DNA from: Pseudomonas sp. PICF141
Lineage (GTDB): Bacteria; Pseudomonadota; Gammaproteobacteria; Pseudomonadales; Pseudomonadaceae
DNA: 64,000 nucleotides
Direction: 5' to 3'
NCBI RefSeq assembly: GCF_002286815.1
Contig: NZ_MUNM01000037.1
Location: 1 to 64,000, forward strand
Position 1 is the first letter of the stretch; the number at the start of each line of letters is the position of its first letter. The notes below the pieces were generated by a model that did not search any database, had not been told where the DNA came from, and saw only the letters and a program-made list of their open reading frames with translations. Shown piece after piece: positions 48,393-56,486 of the stretch. Both the position numbers and the translations under genes were made by a program.

Positions 48393-48923
48393 TCAATAGC
48401 CGCCTTTTTTACCGATGCCGGCGTAGATGAATTCGTAGTGCAGTTCGCAGCGTTCAAACCAGGGCGCGACACCGGTTTCCTTATCGGTGTGACGCCCGAG
48501 CGAACCATGACCGCCAGGCGGCAGGACGGTGAACGTCAGTTGATATTTACCGGGGCCAAGCAGCTTCACATTGTCGCCATAGTGCGGACCGTCATTGGCC
48601 ACCATGGCGTGGAAATCACCTTTGATCTCGGGGGCGCTGCCCTGTTTTTTCAGGTTGAAAGAAACATTCAGGTAAGGCACGAAACTGCCTTCCTGAAAGC
48701 CCTGCCGGTTGTCCGCAGTGGCGCGAATATCGGCTTCCAGGTGGACGTCGGAATCCGCCGTGGCGCGCATCATCCCCGCAGGTGCCATTTCTATCGGCTG
48801 CAAATACACCGCCCCGACTTCCAGCCCGGGACACAACTGTGGTTCCCCGATCGGGTATTCCTTGGCGTGAGCCAGCGGCGATAGCAAGAGCAGGGCGAGG
48901 GACAGCGAAAAAGGGGTACGCAT
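48393..48923 (-). CDS. ftrA: FtrA, P19/Tp34-family periplasmic iron-binding protein
   Basis: The 176-residue protein has a clear signal peptide (LLLLSPLAHA-KEYP) and P19-family features: Met and His metal-ligand segments (GMMRATADSDVHLEADI; FHAMVANDGPHYGDN). It binds Fe(II), and perhaps Cu(II), in the periplasm and passes it to the FTR1 permease. The ATG at 48923 begins the signal peptide and has GGAAG in front; longer in-frame starts run through the promoter and a Fur box. Confidence 0.88.
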   Translation of the reverse strand: MRTPFSLSLALLLLSPLAHAKEYPIGEPQLCPGLEVGAVYLQPIEMAPAGMMRATADSDVHLEADIRATADNRQGFQEGSFVPYLNVSFNLKKQGSAPEIKGDFHAMVANDGPHYGDNVKLLGPGKYQLTFTVLPPGGHGSLGRHTDKETGVAPWFERCELHYEFIYAGIGKKGGY

Positions 48924-48981
48924 AATTAGCTTCCTGGGCACTGACAAGTAGGAGCCCGAGTCTAGGAAGCTTTGCTGCGAA

Positions 48982-49000
48982 CAATAATGATTGTTATCAA
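48982..49000 (-). promoter_or_regulatory. Fur box of the ftrABCD operon
   Basis: CAATAATGATTGTTATCAA is an AT-rich 19-mer matching the Fur core TGATAAT-N-ATTATCA at about 11 of 14 positions. It lies 59 bases before the ftrA start in a short low-GC stretch unlike its surroundings. It predicts iron-repressed expression. Confidence 0.75.
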
Positions 49001-49127
49001 GTTTTGAATAATTAAAGGGTTGGTTCAGTGCGCAGGGGGCTCGATGTCGATTCTTGACAGGCATCAAGGCTGGTGTCGCGCAAGGGCTGTAGCTTGGGAA
49101 AACGCCACTCAATGATCGGAGATCGGC

Positions 49128-49370
49128 ATGGCCAAGAACTTCCCCGCCAACCCCAAGCACCCCGAACGGATCTGTTGGGGATGCGACCTTTACTGTCCGG
49201 CAAAGTCCCTGGCGTGCGGCAATGGTTCGGAACGCACGATGCATCCAGTGGAGATGTTTGGAGAGGATTGGCAACTGCCTGGCGATTGGGGCCTTGGTGC
49301 TGTCATTACTACAGACAAGGTGGTGGATGACTTTCAAGCGCTGCCTGATGCGCTGCACGCAAAGCGTTGA
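49128..49370 (+). CDS. DUF3079-like small Cys protein
   Basis: The 80-residue protein has four Cys in a short central segment (RICWGCDLYCPAKSLACGNG) and ends in a Trp-rich part (EDWQLPGDWGLG). I recognise it as the DUF3079 type, whose function is unknown; the Cys may bind zinc or Fe-S. It stands alone between ftrA and the PL7 gene. A GATCGG-like weak ribosome site precedes the ATG. Confidence 0.72.
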   Translation: MAKNFPANPKHPERICWGCDLYCPAKSLACGNGSERTMHPVEMFGEDWQLPGDWGLGAVITTDKVVDDFQALPDALHAKR

Positions 49371-49381
49371 TCCGCTTTTCG

Positions 49382-49423
49382 TAGGAGCCAGCGGTGCATC
49401 GATCGCCACACCGCTGGCTCCTA
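49382..49423. terminator. 15-bp stem hairpin between the DUF3079-like gene and the PL7 gene
   Basis: TAGGAGCCAGCGGTG and CACCGCTGGCTCCTA are perfect reverse complements around a 12-base loop. It starts 12 bases past the DUF3079-like gene and ends 15 bases before the end of the convergent PL7 gene. It resembles the GTAGGAGC repeat class at the window start and may be a bidirectional end signal. Confidence 0.7.
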
Positions 49424-49437
49424 TAGACTGCAGGATA

Positions 49438-50076
49438 TCAAGCGTGGGTGATGGAAAGGTCGCTGATGATGCACTGGTTATACACACCGCCGTCGAAGGC
49501 CAGCGTTTTGGTGTCCCAGGTGTTGTCGAGGCGCATGATTGCGGAGGTCGATTTGACCCCGTTACAGCTCGCCGAAACGGAGACAGCGCCGCTCGAATTG
49601 GCGTGAATGTTGATTTTGAAAAGTGCACCGAGCGGCACGTTTTCCAGAACCGTCGTGTTCACCGGATCTTCTTGAAGATAATTCGACCGGAACCCCATAG
49701 TGATTCGGCCTTTGTTCCAAAACACTTTCACCGGTGGTCGCTCTGAACCCTGCACATGAATCTGGCCGATCACGACCTTCTGCAGCGAGTTGACCTTCGT
49801 CAGGCGCATTTCTTGTCGATTCCAATGGTCAGCAGCGCTGGCGAACAGCCAATAACCCGGCTCCTTCCACTCGCAGCGGGTTCGGTGCGTGCTTTTGCTC
49901 GAAGCGCCGAGCGTCGGCGCCATCATTTGCAGCGAACCATCTGGAAGCATCGAAATGACTTCCGGGCATTCAAGCAGTGCCCGCCAGCCGATGAGCTCAA
50001 GTGCGATGGGGTTGGTGTCGGAGATAGGAAGCGGTGTAGCGATTGTGTAGTTGCTGATGTCTATGGTCATGGTCAT
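49438..50076 (-). CDS. PL7-family alginate-lyase-like protein
   Basis: The 212-residue protein has the three motif regions of polysaccharide lyase family 7: HRTRCEWKE (usual R-T/S-E-L-R type), VVIGQIHVQ (the QIH motif) and DGGVYNQC (usual YFKAGNYNQ). PL7 enzymes cleave alginate by beta-elimination. No signal peptide is visible, so the protein may be cytoplasmic or exported by another route. The first and third motifs are altered, so activity needs testing. It stands alone. Confidence 0.82.
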   Translation of the reverse strand: MTMTIDISNYTIATPLPISDTNPIALELIGWRALLECPEVISMLPDGSLQMMAPTLGASSKSTHRTRCEWKEPGYWLFASAADHWNRQEMRLTKVNSLQKVVIGQIHVQGSERPPVKVFWNKGRITMGFRSNYLQEDPVNTTVLENVPLGALFKINIHANSSGAVSVSASCNGVKSTSAIMRLDNTWDTKTLAFDGGVYNQCIISDLSITHA

Positions 50077-50144
50077 TTTCCTTAATTCATTTTGATGTCA
50101 CCTTTTGCTCCGTTGAGCCCCATTCTCAGTCGCGCCTTCCGCAC

Positions 50145-50177
50145 AAAAAAACGCCGCTCACTGAGCGGCGTTTTTGT
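50145..50177 (-). terminator. rho-independent terminator of the RND efflux operon
   Basis: ACGCCGCTCA and TGAGCGGCGT form a 10-bp stem with T-runs on both sides (seven T on the minus strand and five on the plus). It lies about 105 bases past the end of the RND pump gene and upstream of the PL7 gene, so it separates the two minus-strand units. Confidence 0.85.
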
Positions 50178-50281
50178 TGCAGAACCTCGCGGCTGACCTT
50201 GGTTATTTTCAAGAACGATAACGATGCTGAGTAAGCCCTTCTAATAATGGTGAGGTCGGGAACAAAGTGCCACGGCACTCA

Positions 50282-53200
50282 TCACTCAGAAGCGAGTGCG
50301 GCATCCCCCCGTACCTGTTGGCTGTCAGCGACCGTTTGGCGACCGACCTTGAACCACGCGGCGTACAACGCTGGGACGAAGAAGATCGTCAGCAGTGTCG
50401 CCACCGTAAGGCCGCCCATGATCGCAATAGCCATCGGCCCCCAGAACACACTGCGTGTCAGCGGGATCATTGCCAGCACGGTGGCCAGCGCCGTCAGCAT
50501 CACTGGACGGGCTCGGTGAATGGCGGCATCCAGCACTGCATTCCACGGGTCGCGCCCTTCGGCGATCTCGGTTTGTACCTGATCGATCAGGATTACCGAG
50601 TTGCGCATGATCATGCCGCCCAGTGCGATGATGCCCAGGATTGCGACGAAGCCCAGCGGCGACTGGAACACCAGCAGCGCCGGCACCACACCGATCAGGC
50701 CCAGCGGTGCGGTCAGCACCACCATCCACATGCGAGAGAAGCTCTGCAGCTGCAGCATAAGCAACAGCAGGATGCTGATCAGCATCAGCGGAGCCACCGC
50801 CAGCAGTGCCTTGTTGGCCTTGTCACTTTCCTCCACCGCGCCGCCCACGTCGATGCGGTAGCCCGATGGCAGCTTCGCTTCGATATCCTTAAGCAACGGC
50901 TGGAGCTCCTGCGTCACCGATACGCCCTGTTCGCCATCCTTCACGTCGGCACGCACCGTGATCGCCATGTCGCGGTTGCGGCGCCAAAGCACTGGCTCTT
51001 CCAGTTCAGAGCGTACCTGCGCGACTTGCGACAATGGCACCACAGTGCCCTGACGCGTGTAGAGATTGATGTCTTTCAGCGTGTCGAGGCTCAAGCGTTC
51101 CTCAGGTACGGCACGGGCGACGATGTCGATCAGGTCCTCTTGCACACGCAGCTGCGACAGGGTTGCGCCGTTCATCACGGTCTGGGTCGCCAGCGACACG
51201 TCGGCCGGCGTGAGGCCAAGCGCGCTCGCCTTGTCCTGATCAAGTTCCACTTTCAGGGTACGCACCGGGTCGTTCCAGTCGAGTTGGAGGTCGCGCACCT
51301 TCGGGTTGGATGCCACCATCTTCTCCACGTCGCGGGCGATTTGGCGCACCACCTGGGTATCGGGGCCGACGACGCGGAACTGCACTGGGTAGCCGACAGG
51401 CGGCCCCAACTCGAGCCGGGTCACGCGCACCCACGCCTGCGGGAATTGTTCGTCGGCCGTGGACACTAGCCGCTCACGCACCCGCTCGCGTGCATCCAGG
51501 TCCTTGGTCATTACAACGAACTGGGCAAATCCTGGATTCGGCAGCTCAGGGTTGAGCGAGAGATAGAAGCGCGGTGCGCCGGCGCCGGTATAGGCGGTGA
51601 AGAAACGCACGTCCTCGTCCTTCGCCAGGATCTCCTCCATGTGCTTGACCTGCTCGGTCGTCGCGGCGAACGAGGCGCCTTCCTTGACGCGCAGGTCAAT
51701 GACCAGTTCAGGACGCGAACTGTTGGGGAAGAATTGCTGCGGCACCAGCTTGATACAGGCCAGAGCCAGCACCAGAGCGCCAAACGTCGTACCGATGACC
51801 ACCCATCGACGCTCGATGGCGGCGTCGATCAGTCGGCGCAGGTTGCGATAGAACTTCGTATCGTAAAGATCACCGTGCTGGTGCTTGCCCAAGTCGTTGG
51901 GCAGCATCTTGACCGCCAGGTACGGCGTGAAGATGCCGGAACAGATCCACGAAAACAGCACAGCGGCGCCGACGATCCAGAAAATGCCACCGGCGTACTC
52001 GCCGGTGGTGGACTGCGAGAGACCGATCGGCAGGAAACCCACGACGGTTATAAGTGCTCCGGTCAGGCGCGGCATGGCGGTGGATTGGTAGGAGAAGGCG
52101 GCCGCCTTTACGCGGTCCATGCCGGTTTCCATCTTCGCCACCATCATCTCGATGGCGATGATGGCGTCATCCACCAGCAATCCCAACGCGATAATCAGCG
52201 AACCGAGCGAGATACGCTCCAGGTTCCAGCCCATCGCCAGCATTACCAGCGCCACGCCGCCCAGCACCAGCGGCACTGTGGTCGCGACCACGAGGCCGGC
52301 GCGCCAGCCCAGGCTGGCGAGGCTCACCGCGATCACGATGATCAGCGCCTCGGCCAGCGCTCGCCCGAAGTCCAGGATGGCATCCTTCACCGTGGTTGGC
52401 TGGTCGGCCACGAGTTCCAGCTCCACGCCATGCGCAAGTTCCGACTGGATCTTGGCGACTGCCGTGTCCATCGCCTTGCCGAGGTCGACGATGTTGCCGT
52501 CACTGGTCATCGTGATGCCGAGCATCAGCACTGGCTGGCCGTTGTGGCGCACTGTGTAGGTTGGCGGATCCTCAAAGCCACGTGTAACGGTCGCAATGTC
52601 GCCGAGCTTGATCAGCCGATCGCCTGCGGAGATGGGTACGTTGCGGATAGCCTCTTCGCTGGCGAACTGGCCGCTCACGCGCACCATGACACGGTCGCCG
52701 CGGGTGTCGATCTGACCTGCGGGCAACAGGGCGTTCTGGCTTTTGAGGCTTTCGGCGATGGCCAACGGTGTAATGCCCAGCGCTGCCAGGCGTTCGTGCG
52801 AGAACTCAACGTAGACACGTTTGGCTTGCTTGCCGATGACATCGATCTTCTTGACCATCGGCACCTTCAGCATGCGGCGCTTGATGTCCTCGGCCGCGTT
52901 CGACAGGTCGGCGTGACCGACACCGTCGCCCTTGACCGCGTACATCAGGCCATACACGTCGCCGTATTCGTCGTTTACGATCGGGCCGATCACACCGTCA
53001 GGCAGCTCGCGGTTCAGGTCGTTGAGTTTCTTGCGCGCCTGATACCAGGCCTCGCGCTGGTCAGCCTTGGAGGTGCCGCCGCGCACGGTGAGCGTCATGC
53101 CCGCGTAGCCTTGCCGCGCGTAGGTGACCACCTTCTCGAAGTTGTCGATCTGCTCGAATTTCTTCTCCATGCGGTTGAGAACCTGGTCCTGCATCTGCTG

Positions 53201-53377
53201 AGCGGTGGCGCCCGGCCAGATGACCATGGCGGTCATGGAGGGCACGGAAAAGTTCGGATCCTCGAGCTGACCGAGCCTGGTGAAGCTGAAGGCGCCGGCC
53301 ACTGCGACAATGAGGAGCATGAACAGGACGATGGCGCGATGGCGCAGCGCCCAGTCGGTGAGGTTGAAGTTGTTCAT
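50282..53377 (-). CDS. RND-family efflux pump, inner-membrane permease
   Basis: The 1031-residue protein has the AcrB-type layout of 12 transmembrane helices with two large periplasmic loops, and the helix-4 proton-relay motif LGLLVDDAIIAIEMM. It exports drugs or other small molecules from the inner membrane and periplasm with its MFP and outer-membrane partners. The start overlaps the MFP gene stop by 4 bases. The substrate cannot be read from the sequence; it resembles the TriC/VexF-type branch more than MexB, by eye. Confidence 0.92.
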   Translation of the reverse strand: MNNFNLTDWALRHRAIVLFMLLIVAVAGAFSFTRLGQLEDPNFSVPSMTAMVIWPGATAQQMQDQVLNRMEKKFEQIDNFEKVVTYARQGYAGMTLTVRGGTSKADQREAWYQARKKLNDLNRELPDGVIGPIVNDEYGDVYGLMYAVKGDGVGHADLSNAAEDIKRRMLKVPMVKKIDVIGKQAKRVYVEFSHERLAALGITPLAIAESLKSQNALLPAGQIDTRGDRVMVRVSGQFASEEAIRNVPISAGDRLIKLGDIATVTRGFEDPPTYTVRHNGQPVLMLGITMTSDGNIVDLGKAMDTAVAKIQSELAHGVELELVADQPTTVKDAILDFGRALAEALIIVIAVSLASLGWRAGLVVATTVPLVLGGVALVMLAMGWNLERISLGSLIIALGLLVDDAIIAIEMMVAKMETGMDRVKAAAFSYQSTAMPRLTGALITVVGFLPIGLSQSTTGEYAGGIFWIVGAAVLFSWICSGIFTPYLAVKMLPNDLGKHQHGDLYDTKFYRNLRRLIDAAIERRWVVIGTTFGALVLALACIKLVPQQFFPNSSRPELVIDLRVKEGASFAATTEQVKHMEEILAKDEDVRFFTAYTGAGAPRFYLSLNPELPNPGFAQFVVMTKDLDARERVRERLVSTADEQFPQAWVRVTRLELGPPVGYPVQFRVVGPDTQVVRQIARDVEKMVASNPKVRDLQLDWNDPVRTLKVELDQDKASALGLTPADVSLATQTVMNGATLSQLRVQEDLIDIVARAVPEERLSLDTLKDINLYTRQGTVVPLSQVAQVRSELEEPVLWRRNRDMAITVRADVKDGEQGVSVTQELQPLLKDIEAKLPSGYRIDVGGAVEESDKANKALLAVAPLMLISILLLLMLQLQSFSRMWMVVLTAPLGLIGVVPALLVFQSPLGFVAILGIIALGGMIMRNSVILIDQVQTEIAEGRDPWNAVLDAAIHRARPVMLTALATVLAMIPLTRSVFWGPMAIAIMGGLTVATLLTIFFVPALYAAWFKVGRQTVADSQQVRGDAALASE

Positions 53378-54486
53378 CGGGCGGCCTGCTGCGTGATGTT
53401 CGCGTCAACAATCGCCGCGCCGGGAAGCGCGACCTTAAGTCCCGAGGCCATCTTCTGCACCCCGGCGGTAACGACCAATGCACCGGCCTGCGGCCCGGAG
53501 ACGAGCACCTCGTCGTTGCGGTAGCCCAACACCGCCACTTGCACCAATTCGACGACGCCTATCGGATCCTTGCCCACGGGCGTGACCACCCACAGGGCAG
53601 GCTGGCCGCCGCTTTGCGTCAGTGCCGTGGCTGGCACTGCCGCTACCGAAATACTGGTCATCACGCGCTCGGCCGTTACCGTGGCAGTGGCACCCAGCGG
53701 CAGCGCCTGCATCGGCTTGAGCCGCGCGCGGTAGGTGCGCGTTTGCGCTGCAGCCTGGGGCGACAGCTCACGCAGCGTGACATCGAAGATCTCGTTCGGC
53801 GCACTGGCCAGCGAGGCCTTGAAACGCGCCTCCTTGAAGACGGACAGCTGATCCTCGGGCACATCGACAACGATCTCGGATTCATCGGGATTCGCGATCG
53901 AGACAACCGGTTGGCCCTCAGCCACGACTTGCCCGGCCTCAACGCGAACAGCCGTGACGACGCCGCTACGCGAGGCGCGCAGCACGGTGTACTTGAGCCG
54001 GTTGCGCGCGAGCTCAAGCTTTCGCGCCTCGGCTTCAGCGGTTGCATGCGCGGTCTGGGCATTGGTCTGCGCGCGCTCGTCATCGGCCGCACTGACCGAG
54101 CCGTCAGCCTTCAGCGCGGTCAGGCGCTGGCGGTCCGAATCGGCCTGGCGTGTCTGCTCGGCGGCAACCGCCCACTGTTGTCGAGACGCTTCTTCAGCGA
54201 GGCGGTAGTCGCTGTCATCCAGCACAGCCAATATGCTGCCTTCGCGTACAAACTGGCCTACATCGACGTTGCGCTGGGCGACTTTGCCGCCCACGCGGAA
54301 GGCCTGGTCGACTTCATGTCGCGACTGTACGGTGCCCACGTAGCGACTGATGTCGCGGGCATTGTCGTAGCTGATTTCAACGGTGCGTACTGGTCGTGGT
54401 GCCTGAACGGTCGGCTGATCCGGGCTGCACGCGGACAGCATGACGGCTACGGCCAAGGCGCCGGCCGCAGTAAGGGAGGTTTTCAA
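53374..54486 (-). CDS. RND efflux membrane-fusion lipoprotein
   Basis: The 370-residue adaptor has a lipoprotein signal (VAVMLSAC-S), a barrel-sandwich hybrid or lipoyl domain split by an Ala/Gln-rich coiled-coil hairpin (residues about 95-165), then beta-barrel and membrane-proximal domains. It joins the RND permease to the outer-membrane channel. The start is a TTG at 54486 with GAGGAA at good spacing; no ATG begins the signal peptide, so use of TTG seems real. Confidence 0.9.
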   Translation of the reverse strand: MKTSLTAAGALAVAVMLSACSPDQPTVQAPRPVRTVEISYDNARDISRYVGTVQSRHEVDQAFRVGGKVAQRNVDVGQFVREGSILAVLDDSDYRLAEEASRQQWAVAAEQTRQADSDRQRLTALKADGSVSAADDERAQTNAQTAHATAEAEARKLELARNRLKYTVLRASRSGVVTAVRVEAGQVVAEGQPVVSIANPDESEIVVDVPEDQLSVFKEARFKASLASAPNEIFDVTLRELSPQAAAQTRTYRARLKPMQALPLGATATVTAERVMTSISVAAVPATALTQSGGQPALWVVTPVGKDPIGVVELVQVAVLGYRNDEVLVSGPQAGALVVTAGVQKMASGLKVALPGAAIVDANITQQAAR

Positions 54487-54516
54487 GGCGGTTCCTCTTT
54501 GAAAAACGGCAGTTTC

Positions 54517-56031
54517 TTAGGAAAGTGGTGGCCGGTCGGCTGTGGTGGCTGCGGTGGGAGTAGCGGGTTGTTCGAACACCTGCCAGCCCCCGCCCAGTGC
54601 CTTGTAGAGCTGCACGCTATCGAGCAGCAGCCGGGTGTTGCTGTCGTTGGCATTCAGGCGAACCGCCAGGCGCGCCCGTTGCGCGTCGAGCAGCGGCAAC
54701 AGGTCGATCTGCCCCCTGTCGTAGAGCGATTGCGCGTGGCTCAGCGCCGCCTCCGCGGACTCGGTGGCCGACTGCAATGACTGGGCGCGCTGACGCTCTT
54801 GCGTCTGCGTGACGAGGGCGTTCTCCACGTCTTCGAGTGCGCGCACAATGCCGTCCTCGGCGCGCAATAGCGCCTCACGCTGGCCGCTCTCGGCAACCTC
54901 GTTGATCGCGCGTGTGCGCCCGGCGTTGAAGATCGGCATCGCGAGCAGACCGGCCACGTTGGTGAAGCGCGCGGCGCCCAGGTCCAGACCGTTCAGCTCA
55001 AGACCCTGGCGGCCGTAGGATGCGCCGAGGAACAGCCGCGGGAACCACTCAGCCGCAGCTTGTTTACGGCGCGCATTGGCGGCATCGAGCTGCGCCATCA
55101 GCGCCAATACATCAGGCCGACGCTGTAGCAGGGTGGCGGGCTGCCCCTTGCGGATCTCGGGCGCCACCGCGTTGCCACGGGAGGGCTGGATGCTCATGGC
55201 GTTAAAGGCCTGATCCCCGATCAGCACCGCGATGCGGTGTCGCGATACGGCTGCCAGCGTCTCCAGCGGTGGGATTTGCGCGCGCGCCGATGCGGCATCG
55301 GTCTGCGCGCGCTCGACGTCGAAGCAGGTTGCCAGCCCTACACGGTGGCGCGCGTTAACCAGGCGCAGTGTCTCGTCCTGCGCCTTGGAGATCGCGCCTA
55401 ATGTTTCGGCCTGGCGCAGTGCGCCAACCAGCGTGAAGTAGTTGCTGGCGATGTCGCTCATCACCAGCAGACGCACGCCGCGCACGCCGTCCTCCGCAGC
55501 CAGTGCCTCGGCCTCGGCCGCCGCTGCTCCAGCACGTAGGCGTCCGCTGAGGTCAAGTTCCCAAGAGACGTCCAGACCGGCGCCCACGGTCTTGGTATCT
55601 GGGTAACCCTGCTTCTTGGCGGTGCTGTAGCCGCTGCTACGGTCGGAGCCAAAGGCGGACATTCCGACACTCGGAAAGAGCCAGGAGCGACTGATCGTCT
55701 CACCGGCACGAGCGGTGCGCACACGCTCGGCGGCGATCTTGATGTCACGGTTTTCGCGCATCGCGCGGCGCACCAGATCCGTCAACACCGGGTCCTTGAA
55801 CGTCTCCCACCACGCGGCTTCGGGTTCCATTTCGGAGGCCGTGCTTGCGGCGAACTTGGCCGGCAGGTCTACCGACGGCTTGGCGACCTCAGTAGAGCAA
55901 CCGGTCAAGACCAGCGCGATAGACGCGGCGAGCGCCGCACCCACGACGATGCCGAACAGGCGTTCGGCATGTTGCAAGGGCGTCTGCCCGGCGTAGCGGG
56001 ACAACGGAAGGGGAAGGGGACATCGCAGCAT
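54517..56031 (-). CDS. RND efflux outer-membrane channel lipoprotein (NodT/OprM family)
   Basis: The protein of about 504 residues has a lipobox (LVLTGC-S), two OEP-family repeats with long helical hairpins, and motifs such as GLDVSWELDLSGR and LLQRRPDVLALMAQLDAANA. It forms the outer-membrane exit of the pump. I chose the ATG at 56031 so that the protein starts shortly before the signal; a frame start at 56121 would add 30 unlikely residues. Unusually, it lies upstream of the MFP and pump genes in the operon. Confidence 0.9.
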   Translation of the reverse strand: MLRCPLPLPLSRYAGQTPLQHAERLFGIVVGAALAASIALVLTGCSTEVAKPSVDLPAKFAASTASEMEPEAAWWETFKDPVLTDLVRRAMRENRDIKIAAERVRTARAGETISRSWLFPSVGMSAFGSDRSSGYSTAKKQGYPDTKTVGAGLDVSWELDLSGRLRAGAAAAEAEALAAEDGVRGVRLLVMSDIASNYFTLVGALRQAETLGAISKAQDETLRLVNARHRVGLATCFDVERAQTDAASARAQIPPLETLAAVSRHRIAVLIGDQAFNAMSIQPSRGNAVAPEIRKGQPATLLQRRPDVLALMAQLDAANARRKQAAAEWFPRLFLGASYGRQGLELNGLDLGAARFTNVAGLLAMPIFNAGRTRAINEVAESGQREALLRAEDGIVRALEDVENALVTQTQERQRAQSLQSATESAEAALSHAQSLYDRGQIDLLPLLDAQRARLAVRLNANDSNTRLLLDSVQLYKALGGGWQVFEQPATPTAATTADRPPLS

Positions 56032-56148
56032 CGGATTGGACTCGTATAGATTCGAGGTGGCATCAGCGTAGGGCCCGGTATGCGCGAAGTCGTCAGCGAA
56101 ACGTCGCCGTTCGGTCGCCATATCGAGCGCTCATTCATGTTGGAGGCG

Positions 56149-56364
56149 TCACTCGCCGTCGGGATTTGCCGCGTGCTCGTCGGCCGCCGACGTGAGGTCC
56201 GAGTCAATCGACTCCAGTAATTCTTCGGCAGACGAAAACTCGCGCTGACGCCCGGTGACCAGGTTTTCAAGGCGGCCCACGAGGGCTCCGGGCGTGGCGT
56301 CGCTACGCAGTTTCACGACGTACGAGCGGCGGTTCGGGTACTTGGATTCAGGGTTCAGGCTCAT
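56149..56364 (-). CDS. 71-residue conserved-looking hypothetical protein
   Basis: This small, soluble, charged protein is read from the ATG at 56364. It has a beta-strand-like segment RRSYVVKLRSDATPGALVGR and a segment LVTGRQREFSSAEELLESI, which reads like a short domain rather than random coding. It sits between the regulator and the efflux genes on the same strand. I do not recognise the family. A role in regulation of, or co-expression with, the efflux operon is only suggested by position. Confidence 0.6.
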   Translation of the reverse strand: MSLNPESKYPNRRSYVVKLRSDATPGALVGRLENLVTGRQREFSSAEELLESIDSDLTSAADEHAANPDGE

Positions 56365-56486
56365 TGCAGTCCAGGGGGCAAGAAAGTTCGACGACAGCGT
56401 AGGCCGCCTCCTGGGTCGAGTCGTAAGCGAAAGGTCAGACTTCGGTCGGGACAGCGCCGCTCCCACAAGTTTGCGACCTTAACTCT

